64,000 nt of DNA, from contig CM067322.1 in the NCBI GenBank assembly GCA_034231615.1, forward strand, positions 64,633,349-64,697,348, written 5' to 3'. Below the pieces are notes generated by a model that was not told where the DNA came from, did not search any database, and worked only from the letters and a program-made list of their open reading frames with translations. Numbering within the stretch: position 1 is the first letter of the stretch; each line of letters starts with the position of its first letter. The position numbers were made by a program, and so were the translations under genes. This document shows, piece after piece, positions 33,240 to 44,912 of the stretch. Source of the stretch: Meghimatium bilineatum (taxonomy: Eukaryota; Mollusca; Gastropoda; Stylommatophora; Philomycidae).

Positions 33240-33345
33240 TTCACATATTTCACGAATTCACATATCCGGTGCTGGGGATGTTACCTACCGAACAATACCA
33301 GGCGCGTGCACCGGTGCATTTCACGACCACATCCCCCCCTCCAAA
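33240..33345 (-). mobile_element. Possible polypurine tract and LTR start
   Basis: On the minus strand TTGGAGGGGGGGA at about 33334-33346 is followed by TGTGGTCGTGAAATGCACCG, which resembles a polypurine tract joined to the TG start of a 3' LTR. The LINE relic cuts it off after about 100 bases. No matching LTR was found. Confidence 0.3.
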
Positions 33346-33899
33346 AAAAGATGTGATCTCGTCAAAACATTCAATCCGTAAACTCAAGTCACTGAAAACG
33401 GACCAATCGAGATAAGGACTATTACATCAACGAACATCACGTACAAGTATTTAAGTATCCTTAGGAAGACAAACATAGAACATTCATATTCGTACATTCA
33501 TATAAAACTGTGGGAATTGTTTCCATTTATCCGCGTTTTCCTGCTTGAATTTACTTGTGCAAACAGTAACACATGTGTTGATAGCGGACTACTTTTATTA
33601 GCAATTCCTTCAACATGACTTACACTTCGAATAATTAGTAGATTTATTCTATGAATTCCACTTCATTAGTCGCCACTTACGACATGCATGGAAAGTAAAG
33701 ATAATAGTGCAGGTATGTTCCATGGCAGCAATCTGCCGTTGGGGATGAATATATCTCTTTATGTACTAAGCCACAGCAACTATTAGGTGAGGTGGCCAGT
33801 TTATTCCTTGCTGTCTGTATCTCCTCTAACTCATGCTTCAGGTAACACATTTGCAGCTAAGTTGTCTGGAGGAGTGATCGTGTCAAGTGAGAAATCACA
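33346..33899. other. Unassigned DNA
   Basis: Nothing recognised. Confidence 0.4.
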
Positions 33900-33995
33900 A
33901 CCTGGATTTTTTTATTTGCCCGAACGTGGTTTCGAACCTGGCACGCTGTAACCCGGTGATAGTAAGCAAGCTCAATATCAACTAGGCTAAACTAG
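33900..33995 (-). mobile_element. tRNA-like SINE head fragment
   Basis: On the minus strand a TTTAGCCTAGTTGATATTG segment is followed about 45 bases later by a B-box-like CAGGTTCGAAACCACG. It is not a functional tRNA gene, since no cloverleaf closes. It is probably another SINE head. Confidence 0.45.
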
Positions 33996-34639
33996 TAAGT
34001 TGCTATGTTGCTATTCTTTTTTCTACTACCGAACCTGTTGTATAAGTTGCCATGTTGCTATTCTTTTTTCTACTTCCGAACCTGGCAATACACAGTCGAT
34101 TTGTTTATTAAAGCTCAGAACATATACTCAGCCATCGCCCAAACTTTGATCCACACACGGCCACACATGCTCCGAAGTGTGATAACACTTGAAATCTCAC
34201 CATATGTGTTTAAATAGTACTGACAACTCCGTGAAGCTATTCGTTTTTCGCATTCAACAACACCACTTATCTCTATAAATATATAATTTAGTCAAGTTTA
34301 AACATACAAATAACCACACACACAGCACAGGTATGTAAATTAATCCAAAACCACAAACATTTAACATTAGTATTTGGCCCCAATACTACAGAGACCAATT
34401 AAGCCTCCTTGTAAACATTTATAACACATAAACATAAACACGGTTGCTTCAGATGTGACATGGATATATGAATAATAACATCTAGAAGTATTGTTTGTCC
34501 GGTGTTCAAGGTGGAAGTAAATGTGTTCTTTGTACTTGATGTGGTCGGTTATCTGTATCCTAATAAGCACATTGGTAAAATCATCCACTAATTTAAAACA
34601 GAGATTTATTTTATTTGCAAATCACACTGGGCTCCAGAT
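33996..34639. other. Unassigned DNA
   Basis: A CTATTCTTTTTTCTAC segment of about 45 bp is duplicated at 34005-34085. Nothing else was recognised. Confidence 0.4.
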
Positions 34640-35335
34640 CAACACATCCAAATAAAAAATCATGGAACTCGCCAGCTCATCAAATAACATCTCAGCAAAC
34701 AACCACATACTGGAACAAGTATCCACCTTGACTTACTTGGGTAGCAGAATGTCTGCAGACGGTGACGCAATGAAAGAAATAAATACACACACAGCAGTCG
34801 CAGCAAGCACATTTACTAAAACTAACAAGCATCTGGAAATCCAAAGACATAGGAAGAAACACCAAGTTAAAACTATTCAACTCATGTGTTATTCCATCAT
34901 TGACATATGAAGTGAAAGCTGGAAAGTTTTCGGAAAGAACCAAAAGTTAAACATCTTTGAAAACAATTTTTTTCCGAAAATTGTTGAACATAAAATGGAG
35001 CGATTTCGTCACAAAATCTTAGCGACCTAAGAAATAAAACACAACAAGAACATGTTTCAAATGTTATACGAAAACGCAGATAGAAATACCTGTGACATGT
35101 TCTTAGATTAGATGAAAACACTGATCCAGCAAGCCCTTATTTGAGGGGAAAATAAACAGAGCAATGCAAAAAAATGACCCTAAAAAGCACTAAACTTAAA
35201 GAAGTAGAAATAATAGGTAGCAAGTCCATACAAGAACTAAAAGTACATGCAGCGGATGGCAACGCATGGAGAATCAAAACCTCTGCCCTATATCACGTGC
35301 TTGTGGCACGAAAAGAACAAACTAACTAACTAATC
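34640..35335 (+). mobile_element. LINE ORF2 C-terminal relic, (TAAC)n-like tail
   Basis: NNHILEQVSTLTYLGSRMSAD, GDAMKEINTHTAVAASTFTK, a KTIQLMCYSIIDI block (for 'CV.PSLTYGSESW'), FENNFFPKIVEHKM and a terminal DGNAWRIKTSALYHVLVARK block follow the order of a LINE C-terminus. The 3' end is an ACTAACTAACTAAT microsatellite, a different tail from RTE-a and RTE-b. Frameshifts are frequent. Confidence 0.7.
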
Positions 35336-35810
35336 TAGGATTTATTATTGTATAAAAAAATATTTACGGCAGAAAACGAAATTTGAACAAGGTCCCTTCA
35401 GCTAGCACAAATTCGCCTTTCAACTTGAGATAACATATTTTCCATATGGTCCTTGTAGTACTCAGGTCTCAAGTCATGTGCTACTGTTACATGCTTATGG
35501 TTCGCGAACAATTTACTTATACGTGCAATATGTGTGTGTTGTTGTCGTATGTGTGTCGATTGACCGGTCCATATTTATAGTATCTTGAGATCATACAAGT
35601 TGGAAGTCTTGACTAAAATAACATCTTTTTATGAATACGGTATTGTCGTCGTATGAAGTAAAAATGGTTGACTTAAGATTCAAAGCGAGTAGGTGTCACA
35701 TGAACGGACCTGGCTCAAATCCCGTTTGCTACCTTGTGATTTTTTTACTATAATAATAAATCATCGATGCTTCTATTTTATATTATTCATTAAACATTTC
35801 TTTATGTGAA
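35336..35810. other. Unassigned DNA
   Basis: A GGCTCAAATCCCGTT at about 35711 resembles a tRNA-like B box, but no A box is seen. Confidence 0.4.
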
Positions 35811-35814
35811 CTCT

Positions 35815-36245
35815 CCAATCTAATGTTAGTAGCAACATGGTTCTGTTCACTCAGCAATCTAATGTTAGTAGCAACATGGTTCTGTTCACTCAGCAATCTA
35901 ATGTTAGTAGCAACATGGTTCTGTTCACTCAGCAATCTAATGTTAGTAGCAACATGCTTCTGTTCACTCAGAAATCTAATATTAGCAGCAAAATGTTTCA
36001 GTTTACTCCAATCTAATGTTAGCAGTAATATTCTTCTGTTCACGCTGCAATCTAATGTTAGCAGAATCATTTTCTGTTATTTCTCCAATCTAATGTTAAC
36101 AGCAACATTTTTCTGTTAGTTCTCAAATCTAATGCTGGCAGCAATATTCTTCTGTTCACTCAGCAATCTAATGCTAGCAGCAACATTTTTCAGTTCATCC
36201 CCTAATCGAACGTAAAATCTCCTTTTGTTCAATCTCTAATTTGAT
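35815..36245. repeat. 39-bp tandem array, about eleven copies
   Basis: The unit CAATCTAATGTTAGTAGCAA plus CATGGTTCTGTTCACTCAG repeats exactly every 39 bp in the first four copies and then decays gradually to the right, with loss of regular spacing after about 36000. This gradient suggests the left end is the most recently homogenised. Confidence 0.95.
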
Positions 36246-37192
36246 GCTCACAATGACAGCTGTAAAAAACTATACACTATCCAATCTGAAGCTCGCGGTA
36301 ACATTCCCGTCATCTCATTACTGCTGTCAATTACACACCTAGTGAACAACTTCCTATAATGATGTCCCTTTAATTTCATAGCTTGGCACCATCGTCGACC
36401 AGCAGAGACAGTGGACAGATAAATAAACACCTCCTAAGTCTGAGAACGCTATTGATTAGTGTTCTTTTCCCAGATTCTGTAAGTTGAGCCTTAGTTTGGC
36501 GCTAATCAGCACCTGATTCTGCACAACCTTCTCAATGCTGGCTTGATGACCAGCGGATTCATTTGTATGTTCTGTCAGTAGTAGTGTCTACCTAACGCGT
36601 GTCTTTCGTCAAATATACAGCTCTGTTGCCACATCAGTGATCATCAATCTAAAGTGAAATATCTGACTGTTCTCGTGTTTTCATTGGACACTTTGTGTAT
36701 TGTTTATAGCCAATGAAAATCACGGGGAAATTTAGTGCATCGCGTTAGATGGATTATTCTTAAATATTTTTTGCCCACATGTCTTAAAATGTAAAGGGTC
36801 ACGCCTAACATGAACACTGTGAAACAGTTACAATAAAGGTTATGTAGCCCATACATTGGATATTTTTTAATGAAATAATTATAAAGGCATAGAGAATTGA
36901 TTTCCCTGTGCAGGAGTTTCCTCATGTTTCCCTCTCAACGACATGACACGTCGCCCGTGATGAGTGTCTCTGGTCAAATATAGTCTTGGGACTAATTGGG
37001 AATCATTCTTCTACAGTGACATTATTAGACGTATTCGTGATTTTCATTTGCTATGTACACACACATTATACACATAGTTAACAATAAAAATAATGGGAAA
37101 TATAAAATATCGTCACTTTAGAAGGATGGTACTTCGTGAGTCTATAGGATTGTAATAATGACGAGAAATAAATGTCTAGAGTACTACTCATC
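36246..37192. other. Unassigned DNA
   Basis: Nothing recognised in about 950 bases. Confidence 0.4.
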
Positions 37193-37314
37193 GCATGTGA
37201 CTCCGTAGCTTCAATCGCTAATCCTCAACGATCTAAAAAAAATCGTTTTGCAAACAAGACGTCACGAGTCTGATCGAACCCGCGCAAATGCCTTAACCTC
37301 TACGCCACAGAGAT
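37193..37314 (-). mobile_element. SINE-D copy with tRNA-like head
   Basis: On the minus strand GATCTCTGTGGCGTAGAGGT (A-box-like TGGCGTAGAGG) is followed by a B-box-like GGGTTCGATCAGACTC. The far end is the shared AAGCTACGGAGTCAC. The order matches the copies at 8.0 and 27.3 kb. Confidence 0.75.
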
Positions 37315-37394
37315 CTCAACTGGAGACATCAAACCAACTATAACGAAACGTACAATAAAATAGCTCATAAGAATATATCGCCCATGTCTTTCCG

Positions 37395-37652
37395 TGTCCC
37401 AAAAAGGGTGCAAAAACACCAATATTGAGCTTTGCGATGCATGTCGCCAGAGGTGTCTAAAGAGGTTTAGAGTGTAGCTGCTCGATCACATAATCCAACG
37501 TGACATCAAAACGTTGCTAAACTTGGATATATCAACCCAAAAGGCACACGTATCGCGCAAAGCTGTAAGCAATGACACAACGTATTCTTTTCTCTGGACG
37601 TAATCAAGATAGCCAGCTGGAATTTGAGAATACGTGTAGATGAAGAAGAGAA
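37395..37652 (+). mobile_element. SINE-A copy, diverged
   Basis: GGTGCAAAAACACCAATATT, GCATGTCGCCAGAGG, a GCTAAACTTGGATATATC block (for the GAAGTCGGATGTGTC block), AAAGGCACACGTATCGCGC, then GACACAACGTATTC, TCTGGACGTAATC and TGAGAATACGTGTAGATGAAGAAG. All modules are present but heavily mutated. Confidence 0.65.
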
Positions 37653-38274
37653 ATACTAGACTTGAACAGAAACTTACAGCTCCTACCCCTACTCTTAATG
37701 AAAAGTGTGGATGCTATTAATCAGCTTCCACCTGGGGATAGACAATAGGCAATAGAAGAAGAGAAGAAACAATAGGCAATTGCAAGGTAAAGCAATAGAA
37801 CTATTACATTTGAGAGAATGGAATTAATGAAACAATGAAACGGTTTCAATCGAAATAAAATATATTTTAGAAAAAGAAATATTTAATTTTACAACTGGAA
37901 TCATTTTTTTTTAATTAAGCAATAAAGCAAAACAGTTAACCCATTTATTATTTTATCATAGGACCATAAATGACATACAAAAATAGTAAAACAACTGCAT
38001 CGCGTTAAATATATATTTTTATATATTTAAATATATATTTAAATATATATTTTCCTATTTATAGCTTATGTCTTTATGTATGTATAAGTAAATTTATTTG
38101 TATGGTAACAATAAGATACGTTTTTAAATATTCCCTTGAATATCACTTTAATAATATATAATCATACTTATTCCTACCCACACGTCCATATAATTTTACT
38201 TATGTATAACACTGGCATGATTACTTCGCGTATTTATTTGTATGTATATGTGATTATATTTTGGTTAAATACAT
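37653..38274. other. AT-rich DNA with TATATTTA runs
   Basis: Low-complexity A/T sequence, including repeated ATATATTTAAATATATA at 38010-38055. No gene recognised. Confidence 0.5.
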
Positions 38275-38495
38275 ATGAAATATGACAGGCAGGTTTAGAG
38301 AACATAGTCACAACAGGCAAAATTGAAGGCAACAGAGACAGAGGGCGATAACGTAAGAAAATATTAGACAGTTTTACAACTTGGCACGACAAGGAAACAA
38401 CAACGACTTTAATACATAATACTGTGGACAGAGAGCTGTGGAGAGCCATGACCGCCTACGCCAGCCGGCATGGCACCTGATGATGAGGATGACAT
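38275..38495 (+). mobile_element. RTE-a-like LINE 3' end, short copy
   Basis: It starts at the RQAGLENIVTTGKIEGNRDRGR region and runs to ELWRAMTAYASRHGT, then a stop and TGATGAGGATGA. It is very like 26.70-26.90 kb. The 5' truncation leaves only about 65 codons. Confidence 0.85.
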
Positions 38496-38744
38496 ATAAA
38501 ACTGCAACCGCGGCATATCTGCAACTAATTATTCATGTATTGCTTTTTTTATTTAATTACAAATTATGTCTTACGTAAGATGAGGATTTTGGATTATGTT
38601 TGGCCTATAGTTGGTCCATAGGTGGAGTGTGGTTAGGATATTTTAGTTATTTTTTTACATATTGTTTGGTCATCGTTGATGTATGGTTGGGTTATTTTAG
38701 TTATGTGGTTTAGTGTGCATGTGTGGTTGTTTGTTTTAGTTATT

Positions 38745-38858
38745 TAGTTATTTATTTCATTAGTTAGTTAATTAGTTAGTTATTTGGTTAGTTGGTGGGT
38801 TGGTTGATTGATTAGTTGGTTGGTTGGTTGGTTGATTGGTTAGTTGGATAGTTCATTC
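38745..38858. repeat. (TTAG/TTGG)n tetranucleotide tract
   Basis: About 110 bp of imperfect TTAG and TTGG steps (TAGTTAGTTAATTAGTTAGT, GGTTGGTTGGTTGATTGG). Confidence 0.95.
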
Positions 38859-39239
38859 GTTGCTCATTGGAAAGAACATGCTCCCATAAGTGATTGGATC
38901 TCCTTATCAAGATATCTCAAAGTCTAGTGACTGGCCATACCTACTATGTATTGTTTTACCTGTCTACTCTGGTTACCTGCATGTTTAGCCACGCCTCTCT
39001 TGGCATGTTATTTCTGTGGTCTGCTCAGGGTTACAGATTCATCTGCATTTGTCACATCGTTCACACGTCTTATCTCCATTCAGAATATCAGCTTGGCGCA
39101 TTGCTTCTCCAGTTCCCATGATCGCTATACAAGCAAGCCTGTCTGCGCGTCTTTCCTCGGACACTACCATGTCCAGGCACAATTATCAAATTGACTTTTA
39201 TCAGATTATATTACTTCACATATCTCTAAAAACTCCTGC
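38859..39239. other. Unassigned DNA
   Basis: It may be the decayed C-terminal end of the minus-strand LINE to the right, but no motif confirms it. Overlapping short open frames are present. Confidence 0.35.
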
Positions 39240-39845
39240 GTGCCCGTCTATTCTCGATTTTTTTTTTTTAGCATGATCGTTAAGTCACTGAAAAGTGACA
39301 GCTCATTTGCCTATCTATGTAAGATATATCAGCTTGTGTTTGTGAGTTTTGTGCAACATGTCTTCTTCTATGTTCAGATCTTTACGAAACAGTATATTGT
39401 ATTGTCCATGATATCCATGGTATTCTTATGACCTTTCTATAACATTTCATTTCAAATGCTATTTTATTATCCATTGCTGATGTCATTGCCGAAGTCTCAC
39501 AACCATATTTGGCCACATATAAAATATAGGCCTAGCTCGTAAATACTTGCAACATTTTTTTTCAGTTAGCCCTTGCCATAAAATTTTCATGCCATGTTTT
39601 AGTTCGGTCGTTGCTAATACGTTTCTGATCTCTGCTGAACATGTGATCTCATCTGATGTTAATGGTTGACCCGAGATATTCAAAGTTGTTAACATTTGCA
39701 TCTTGCTCTATGTCAATGGATTTTTTAGATCTTAGGACATTTCTAATGATATGACTTATTTTTGTCTTCTCAGCATCGAGTAAAAGATCGTGAGCTTTGC
39801 CATGATTTTTAACTGACATAATCATGTTTCTATATTTCTGAGGAT
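39240..39845 (-). mobile_element. LINE ORF2 C-terminal relic
   Basis: On the minus strand: LLLDAEKTKISHIIRNVLRS (the 'KTKxM' block), a FEYLGSTI block, CSAEIRNVLATTELKHGMKI, LRARPIFYMWPNMVVRLRQ (for 'ALVWPVATYGCE') and KCYRKVIRIPW. The order matches RTE-like proteins after the YADD core. It is related to the relic at 1.93-2.48 kb. Confidence 0.65.
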
Positions 39846-40859
39846 TCTTGATATTAGAGCAGTGTTCTCTACATACCCAATTACTGGAATCCTATGGCCT
39901 CCGATATTGAAAGATTAGTACTGTTCATGATGTGGGTCGCGCGTACATTTCGCTTGATGTTATCTGCCTATATGCTAAAGAAATGTGATAATTAGATACA
40001 TCCCTGTCAGATATGTTCTTATAGTTACGTAATATAGCACGTTTCACTTAGTTTTGCCCTCATACAAATGTAATTATTTGAATAACCATTTAACGTAATA
40101 ATGTCAAATTGTGTATATATTGTTATGTTCGGTTAGACCCAATAAATATATACTCTATTTGTGTGCACCATGTCCTGTTTTGAAAAATGAATGGAATCAT
40201 GTGATCTGTGTCCTCATACTCATTATTGTGTCTCGGGAAAATGTTACCACTTAAAGCACATATTCTGTGAGTGAATCAGGCATAGATGTCTCTACTATTA
40301 CAATATTGTGTCCACCATGTGTGGATATAATACCTGTTGACAATGATTTACTACATGATCTAATCGAGATACTCGTGACATTGTCATTGATACGCTACCA
40401 TACTGGGACATAATTCATCTAATTATTTATACAGGTATTATCACTTTGCGGTTCATAAATATCATCATGGAAAGTTGCTCTTCTAATGTGCTTGTCAACA
40501 ACTGTCATTTTTTAAAGAAATTAAACTTCAAACGAATCATAATGGGCTGTCTCTGTGAAATTAATAACATATTTCGACTGAATGAAAATCAAACCATCAT
40601 TCGCTCAATGTTTCTCTTCCTCTTGCAACACGTGGTTCTCATATTTTGTCCACTAATCTCTGATTATATTAGAGATGGCGGCATGTGTAAGTATTTCAAC
40701 ATCTTTTAATTTGAACGTTTTACTTTCTGTTACTATATGTTTATTTATTTTAGCCCAGGCTAGATCTATTGGGCTTAAATAAGAATGGTAAGGTGGTAGT
40801 CAATTAAACATATGAGACCATATTCCTGGATTGTCTTTCCTATAGAAATATCTTTGTAT
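39846..40859. other. Unassigned DNA
   Basis: An 87-codon open frame at 40446-40709 has no recognised domain. Nothing else seen. Confidence 0.4.
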
Positions 40860-41890
40860 TCATCATCATCAGGTGCCATGCCGGGTGGCGTAGGCGGTCA
40901 TGGCTCTCCACAGCTGTCTGTCCACAGTATTATGTATCACAGTCGTTGTTGTTTCTTTGCCGTGCCAGGTTCTCAAACTGTCTAATATTTTCTTACGTTG
41001 TCGCCCTCTGTCTCTGGTGCCTTCAATCTTGCCTGTTCTGATTATGTTCTCTAAACCTGCCTATCTCATGAAGTGGCCAAAAAAAGAAGATTGCCTTTTT
41101 CTTATATTGTTGATTAAGGTCCCTTTCGCATTTAACTCTTTTAACACCTCTACATTCGTTTTTCTGGCAGTCCATGGTATTCTCAGCATTCTTCTGTAGA
41201 ACCACATCTCTGTTGCCTCCAATCTCCCACTTTCCAGTTTGTTTATTGTCCAAGACTCGCATCCATATGTTAGTATAGGGGTTATATAGCACTGCAGAAC
41301 TCTCTTTCTCACCTCTAATGACAAGGTCATATTACACAGTATATTTTTCATTTTTCTGAATGTTGTTTTTGCCTGTCCTATTCTGCATCTTATTTATGTT
41401 GAACTTCTTCCATCTGCTGTAATAATTGTAATTAGATATTTGAATTGGTGGACCTGTTTTAATACTATATCATTCACTATGATCTTGCAAGGTGTGTTAT
41501 TTTCTTTCTTTGAAATAACCATTACTTATGTCTTCTTGATATTTAGGAAGATGCCTTTCTTTTTGCTTTCTGTGACTACTACTTTAATTAAGTTTTGAAG
41601 GTCTTCCTCACTTTTTGCAATCAGAACAGTGTCATCCGCATATCTCAAATTATTTATGTTATGTCCTCCCACTGATATTCCTGGGATATCTACTATTGCA
41701 CGCAATATGTTTCCACTGTATAGAGAGAACAGGTCTTGTGAAAGCACGCATCCTTGTCTGACTCCTTGTTTTATTTGTTGAAAAGGGCCACATTGATTTC
41801 CTACTCTTATTGCTGCTGTTTGTTGCCAGTACATGTTCTTGATTATTCTTAAATCCTTGCTGTCAATGTTCAATGATCTGTGTATTACGT
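40860..41890 (-). mobile_element. RTE-a-like LINE, longest copy, with reverse-transcriptase core
   Basis: Minus strand, 5'-truncated within ORF2. Motifs in order: DLRIIKNMYWQQTAAIRVGN, FQQIKQGVRQGCVLSQDLFS (RT fingers/palm), GGHNINNLRYADDTVLIAKS (catalytic YADD intact), KKKGIFLNIKKT, then after decay MTLSLEVRKRVLQCYITPIL, TYGCESWTINKLE, EMWFYRRMLRIPWTARKTN, INNIRKRQSSFFGHFMR and the AMTAYA..HGT end. The 3' tail is (TGATGA)n, read as CATCATCATCAG at 40860. A frameshift near 41.4-41.52 kb separates the two open parts. It would have copied its own RNA at the target site. Confidence 0.9.
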
Positions 41891-42177
41891 CTCTTTTTTA
41901 CAATTCCAAGTAATTCATGCTCTATGGATAATTCAGAAAATGAATGTTAGTTAGGTCAGCCAATCTTTATTACGTTTTTAGTAATTGATGAATTAGGAAA
42001 TTTATCTGTTGGTACCACAGTGTTGTAATATGAAGCATTGCCCATTATGGAGCACGGTGTTCTATCCAATGAAGGAAGTATATGATTAACAATCCACTCT
42101 TGAAATATCTTGTCATTCATCGTTAATCCCTATTATCTTTGGTTTTTAAACACATTTGAGTTCAGTAATATTTAGAA
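41891..42177. other. Unassigned DNA
   Basis: Nothing recognised. Confidence 0.4.
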
Positions 42178-42360
42178 TAATAGCCCGTATCTGTCTTTAC
42201 AGTCAAGGTACAGAGTTCGAACCCCGCCACAGGCAATTGTGTATCCGGACCGTTCATAAAGCAATGACAAACTACTGAATGTATTTATAATGCCTAGAAT
42301 ATCCTTACAGCCAAAATTTCTTGGTGGATGGCTACGTCCTGAATGGGATACTCTACTAGT
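42178..42360 (+). mobile_element. SINE-C copy
   Basis: A B-box-like GAGTTCGAACCCCGCC, then CAGGCAATTGTGTATCCGGA, CCGTTCATAAAGCAATGACA, a CCTTACAGCC block and TACGTCCTGAATGGGAT. The A-box half of the head is mutated. Confidence 0.8.
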
Positions 42361-43789
42361 TATTATATTATTTTTTTAGAAGACCACGATGGTCAGGGAT
42401 CCTGCATATGAAATTATTAGGCGCTGCTCTTTGCTGTTTTATACCAGTATCTTAATTGTCCCACCAGATGATTGTAATTATTAAAGAAATAGTTAAATAT
42501 CCTAATGTCATTAGTTATTTTCTAAGCAGAAAGAGATTTTCATTTGATTCATGTTGAGGACTTTGAACTTGGGTGCTGTAAATTTATATTTAGAGAAAAT
42601 TGTTTTAATAGATTTTGACGACATAACAAGAAATTGGCAGATTACAAATGCACAGTACTTGTAGTCTTATAGATTGTAATATTGTAAAAATATGTATATT
42701 TTTTAAGACAGTAGTAATAAAATCATCGTAATGCACCCAGACGTTTACTATAGAATGGCTTTACACAGTTTTTCAGAAATTATACAGTTACTATATACCA
42801 GGGACGGTGAAACTTTGTACTATCAAGAGCGATGTGCAGTTTTCGCATGTAAAAACATTCGCAGCTCATACAATCATCAATAAAGTGTAGTGCAATCTCC
42901 GAAACAAAGGTGAGCCACACAATATAATTAACTTAAAAACTACTCTACAAATATTTAATGGCATCATTTCCTAATACGGAAGGCCTGAAAGTCTTACTAT
43001 TGGCTTATCAGACTAACCATTATGGAACAGTAAACTATCAGTAGAGGACAAGCCAATATAGTGGAACTTTTCTCTTGTGGACGTAACACAGTATTGCGTC
43101 TGTGCAATTACGTTTCCATTTGTGGTTCAACATTCATAAAACCCAGAATTGTACCTAGCGTTTGGGGATCCAGATGAGCAACAGTCCGGACCATGGTCCT
43201 AACTGTCAATGAGTACGTGGTGTCCTGGTATGGTTAGATGGCACATGGGATGTGATGAACAGCAACAGTTCTCTGCAGGGCGTGAAAATTCCCTGGGGGA
43301 TCACAGATTCACACAAACACGTTAGCTCTGCATAATTGGAGAGCCAACAAGGATGGTGGAAATGCATAGCTGGCTGTTCCACCCATTCAGGTGACAGTGG
43401 TACATGCTGGTTTGCAATGGACACCTCTGACAGGAAAGGGTTTTTGGCAGGTGAGCTGTAGCTTATGACTCCAACTCTGCATCTTCAGGAAAGGAAGACA
43501 ATCTACATAGTACCTAGAAAGTGTCTCTGAGTAGCAGACTTATCCATGTTTCTGAGCAATACATTACGATAAAATAGATGTAGTTATAAAATTCACATTT
43601 TAGTTTCTTTGTGATTTGTTTGTTTATGATTTGTTTGAATGTTATTAGTTTTCTTATGTCATCGAAAATATTGCTCCAAATATATACTGTTAAAAGTAAA
43701 CGGGCCATTATTTCAAACGTGTACCAAACTTTATGTTACGGAATTAATGTTTCAACGTTTGCATGAAGAAATTTTCAGACTTTAACTAA
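42361..43789. other. Unassigned DNA
   Basis: Within it, 42950-43500 has less AT bias and a 72-codon minus-strand frame (43206-43424) rich in His, Pro and Trp. I could not match it to any family. It may be an unrecognised transposon relic. Confidence 0.35.
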
Positions 43790-44552
43790 ACCAAAGCCAT
43801 CTTCAATCGTTCCTAACGGTCCATTGGCGATGCTAGTTCGCTTACTGCAGTCGGTTCTGAACGATAATGGTAGTTCTGGCGATGCTATCCGTAAGAACAG
43901 GACCTCTGCAGGGTCTTTTAGCCCAAAGATCAGCGTCGTGCAGCTAGTTCTTGACCGTTTGATCTGAATTTCTATGAGCTGCTAGCATTGACTGGACTGT
44001 GGAGGGCGCAAATACAAATCGATCCCTGAGGTCACGCAGCTGTATATACGGTCTTCGGCAGAAATTGTGACTCTGGGTTTTCCAGTGCGCGGCCAGTCTG
44101 CCACTGAACCAATTTGCGGAAATCACCACCAAAGGCGTCTAATGGTGCGTCTAAGCACATTAAATTGTCTGGCCACTACATTCTGTAATTTTCCAGTCTG
44201 TCAGCGTCCAATGATGACGTATCTTTGTTCGGTAGTGAGATGAGCCATACTTGCGCATTGAATTTTAAACTGAATTTATTCGAGGACCTGCAATCTTTTA
44301 TAGGCATTCAATAACATAGTCACATCGTTTTCTGTTCAGTAAGTTTCACGAGATTCTCCTGAACCTGTCACGAGTTACTAATAAAAATGATGTTTTGACG
44401 TTGATCTATTTCATGACCACGCAAATAATGAGATGAGTACAATTCATGTAACCACGAGAAGTTAATGACCAGTTGGACAAAGTCGGTATGGTGAATTATA
44501 CCCAATCAGCGAATATCTTTTATAAGAGTTGCGGTTATTTTTAAACAGTATA
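43790..44552 (-). mobile_element. Tc1-like transposon, N-terminal half of transposase
   Basis: On the minus strand the terminal region (CGCAACTCTTATAAAAGATA, near 44.53 kb) matches the end at 4.62 kb in inverted orientation. The transposase relic includes a FSGRLAAHWKT block, RRPYIQLRDLRDRFVFAP, TVQSMLAAHRNSDQTVKN and DLWAKRPCRGPVLTDSIAR, with stops between. The catalytic core is not seen, so the element is truncated. Confidence 0.75.
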
Positions 44553-44644
44553 TATATATACAAAATTATTGAATACTGGAAGAAATATGCGAAGCATATG
44601 ATATAAAAAGAAGAAGTATATTGGTATCGAGATTCATTTATTCA

Positions 44645-44858
44645 AATCCGGCTCCGTGACGGCGTGGTACAGTACGTGTTTGTGACACACAAGATATTAG
44701 GTTCACATTCCGCTTCATGCAATAGTGCACCTGTACCTTTTAGAAAGCAATCGCAAATTCAGAATGTAATTTACTACTGAAGGTAGAATATTGTCTAGAA
44801 AATCACTACAATCAAAAAATTGTGGGCTGATGACTACCGGTACATCTTGAATATGCTA
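44645..44858 (+). mobile_element. SINE-C copy with tRNA-like head
   Basis: It starts CCGGCTCCGTGACGGCGTGG (A-box-like TGACGGCGTGG), with a decayed B box GGTTCACATTCCGC and the body TAGAAAGCAATCGCAAATTC, AAAATCACTACAATC and GGGCTGATGACTACCGG. Confidence 0.8.
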
Positions 44859-44871
44859 GCCATTTGTATAT

Positions 44872-44912
44872 GGTAGTAATAGTAGTAGTAGTAATAATAA
44901 TAATAATAATAG
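44872..44912. repeat. (TAG/TAA)n trinucleotide tract
   Basis: TAGTAATAGTAGTAGTAGTA then (ATA)n. Confidence 0.95.
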
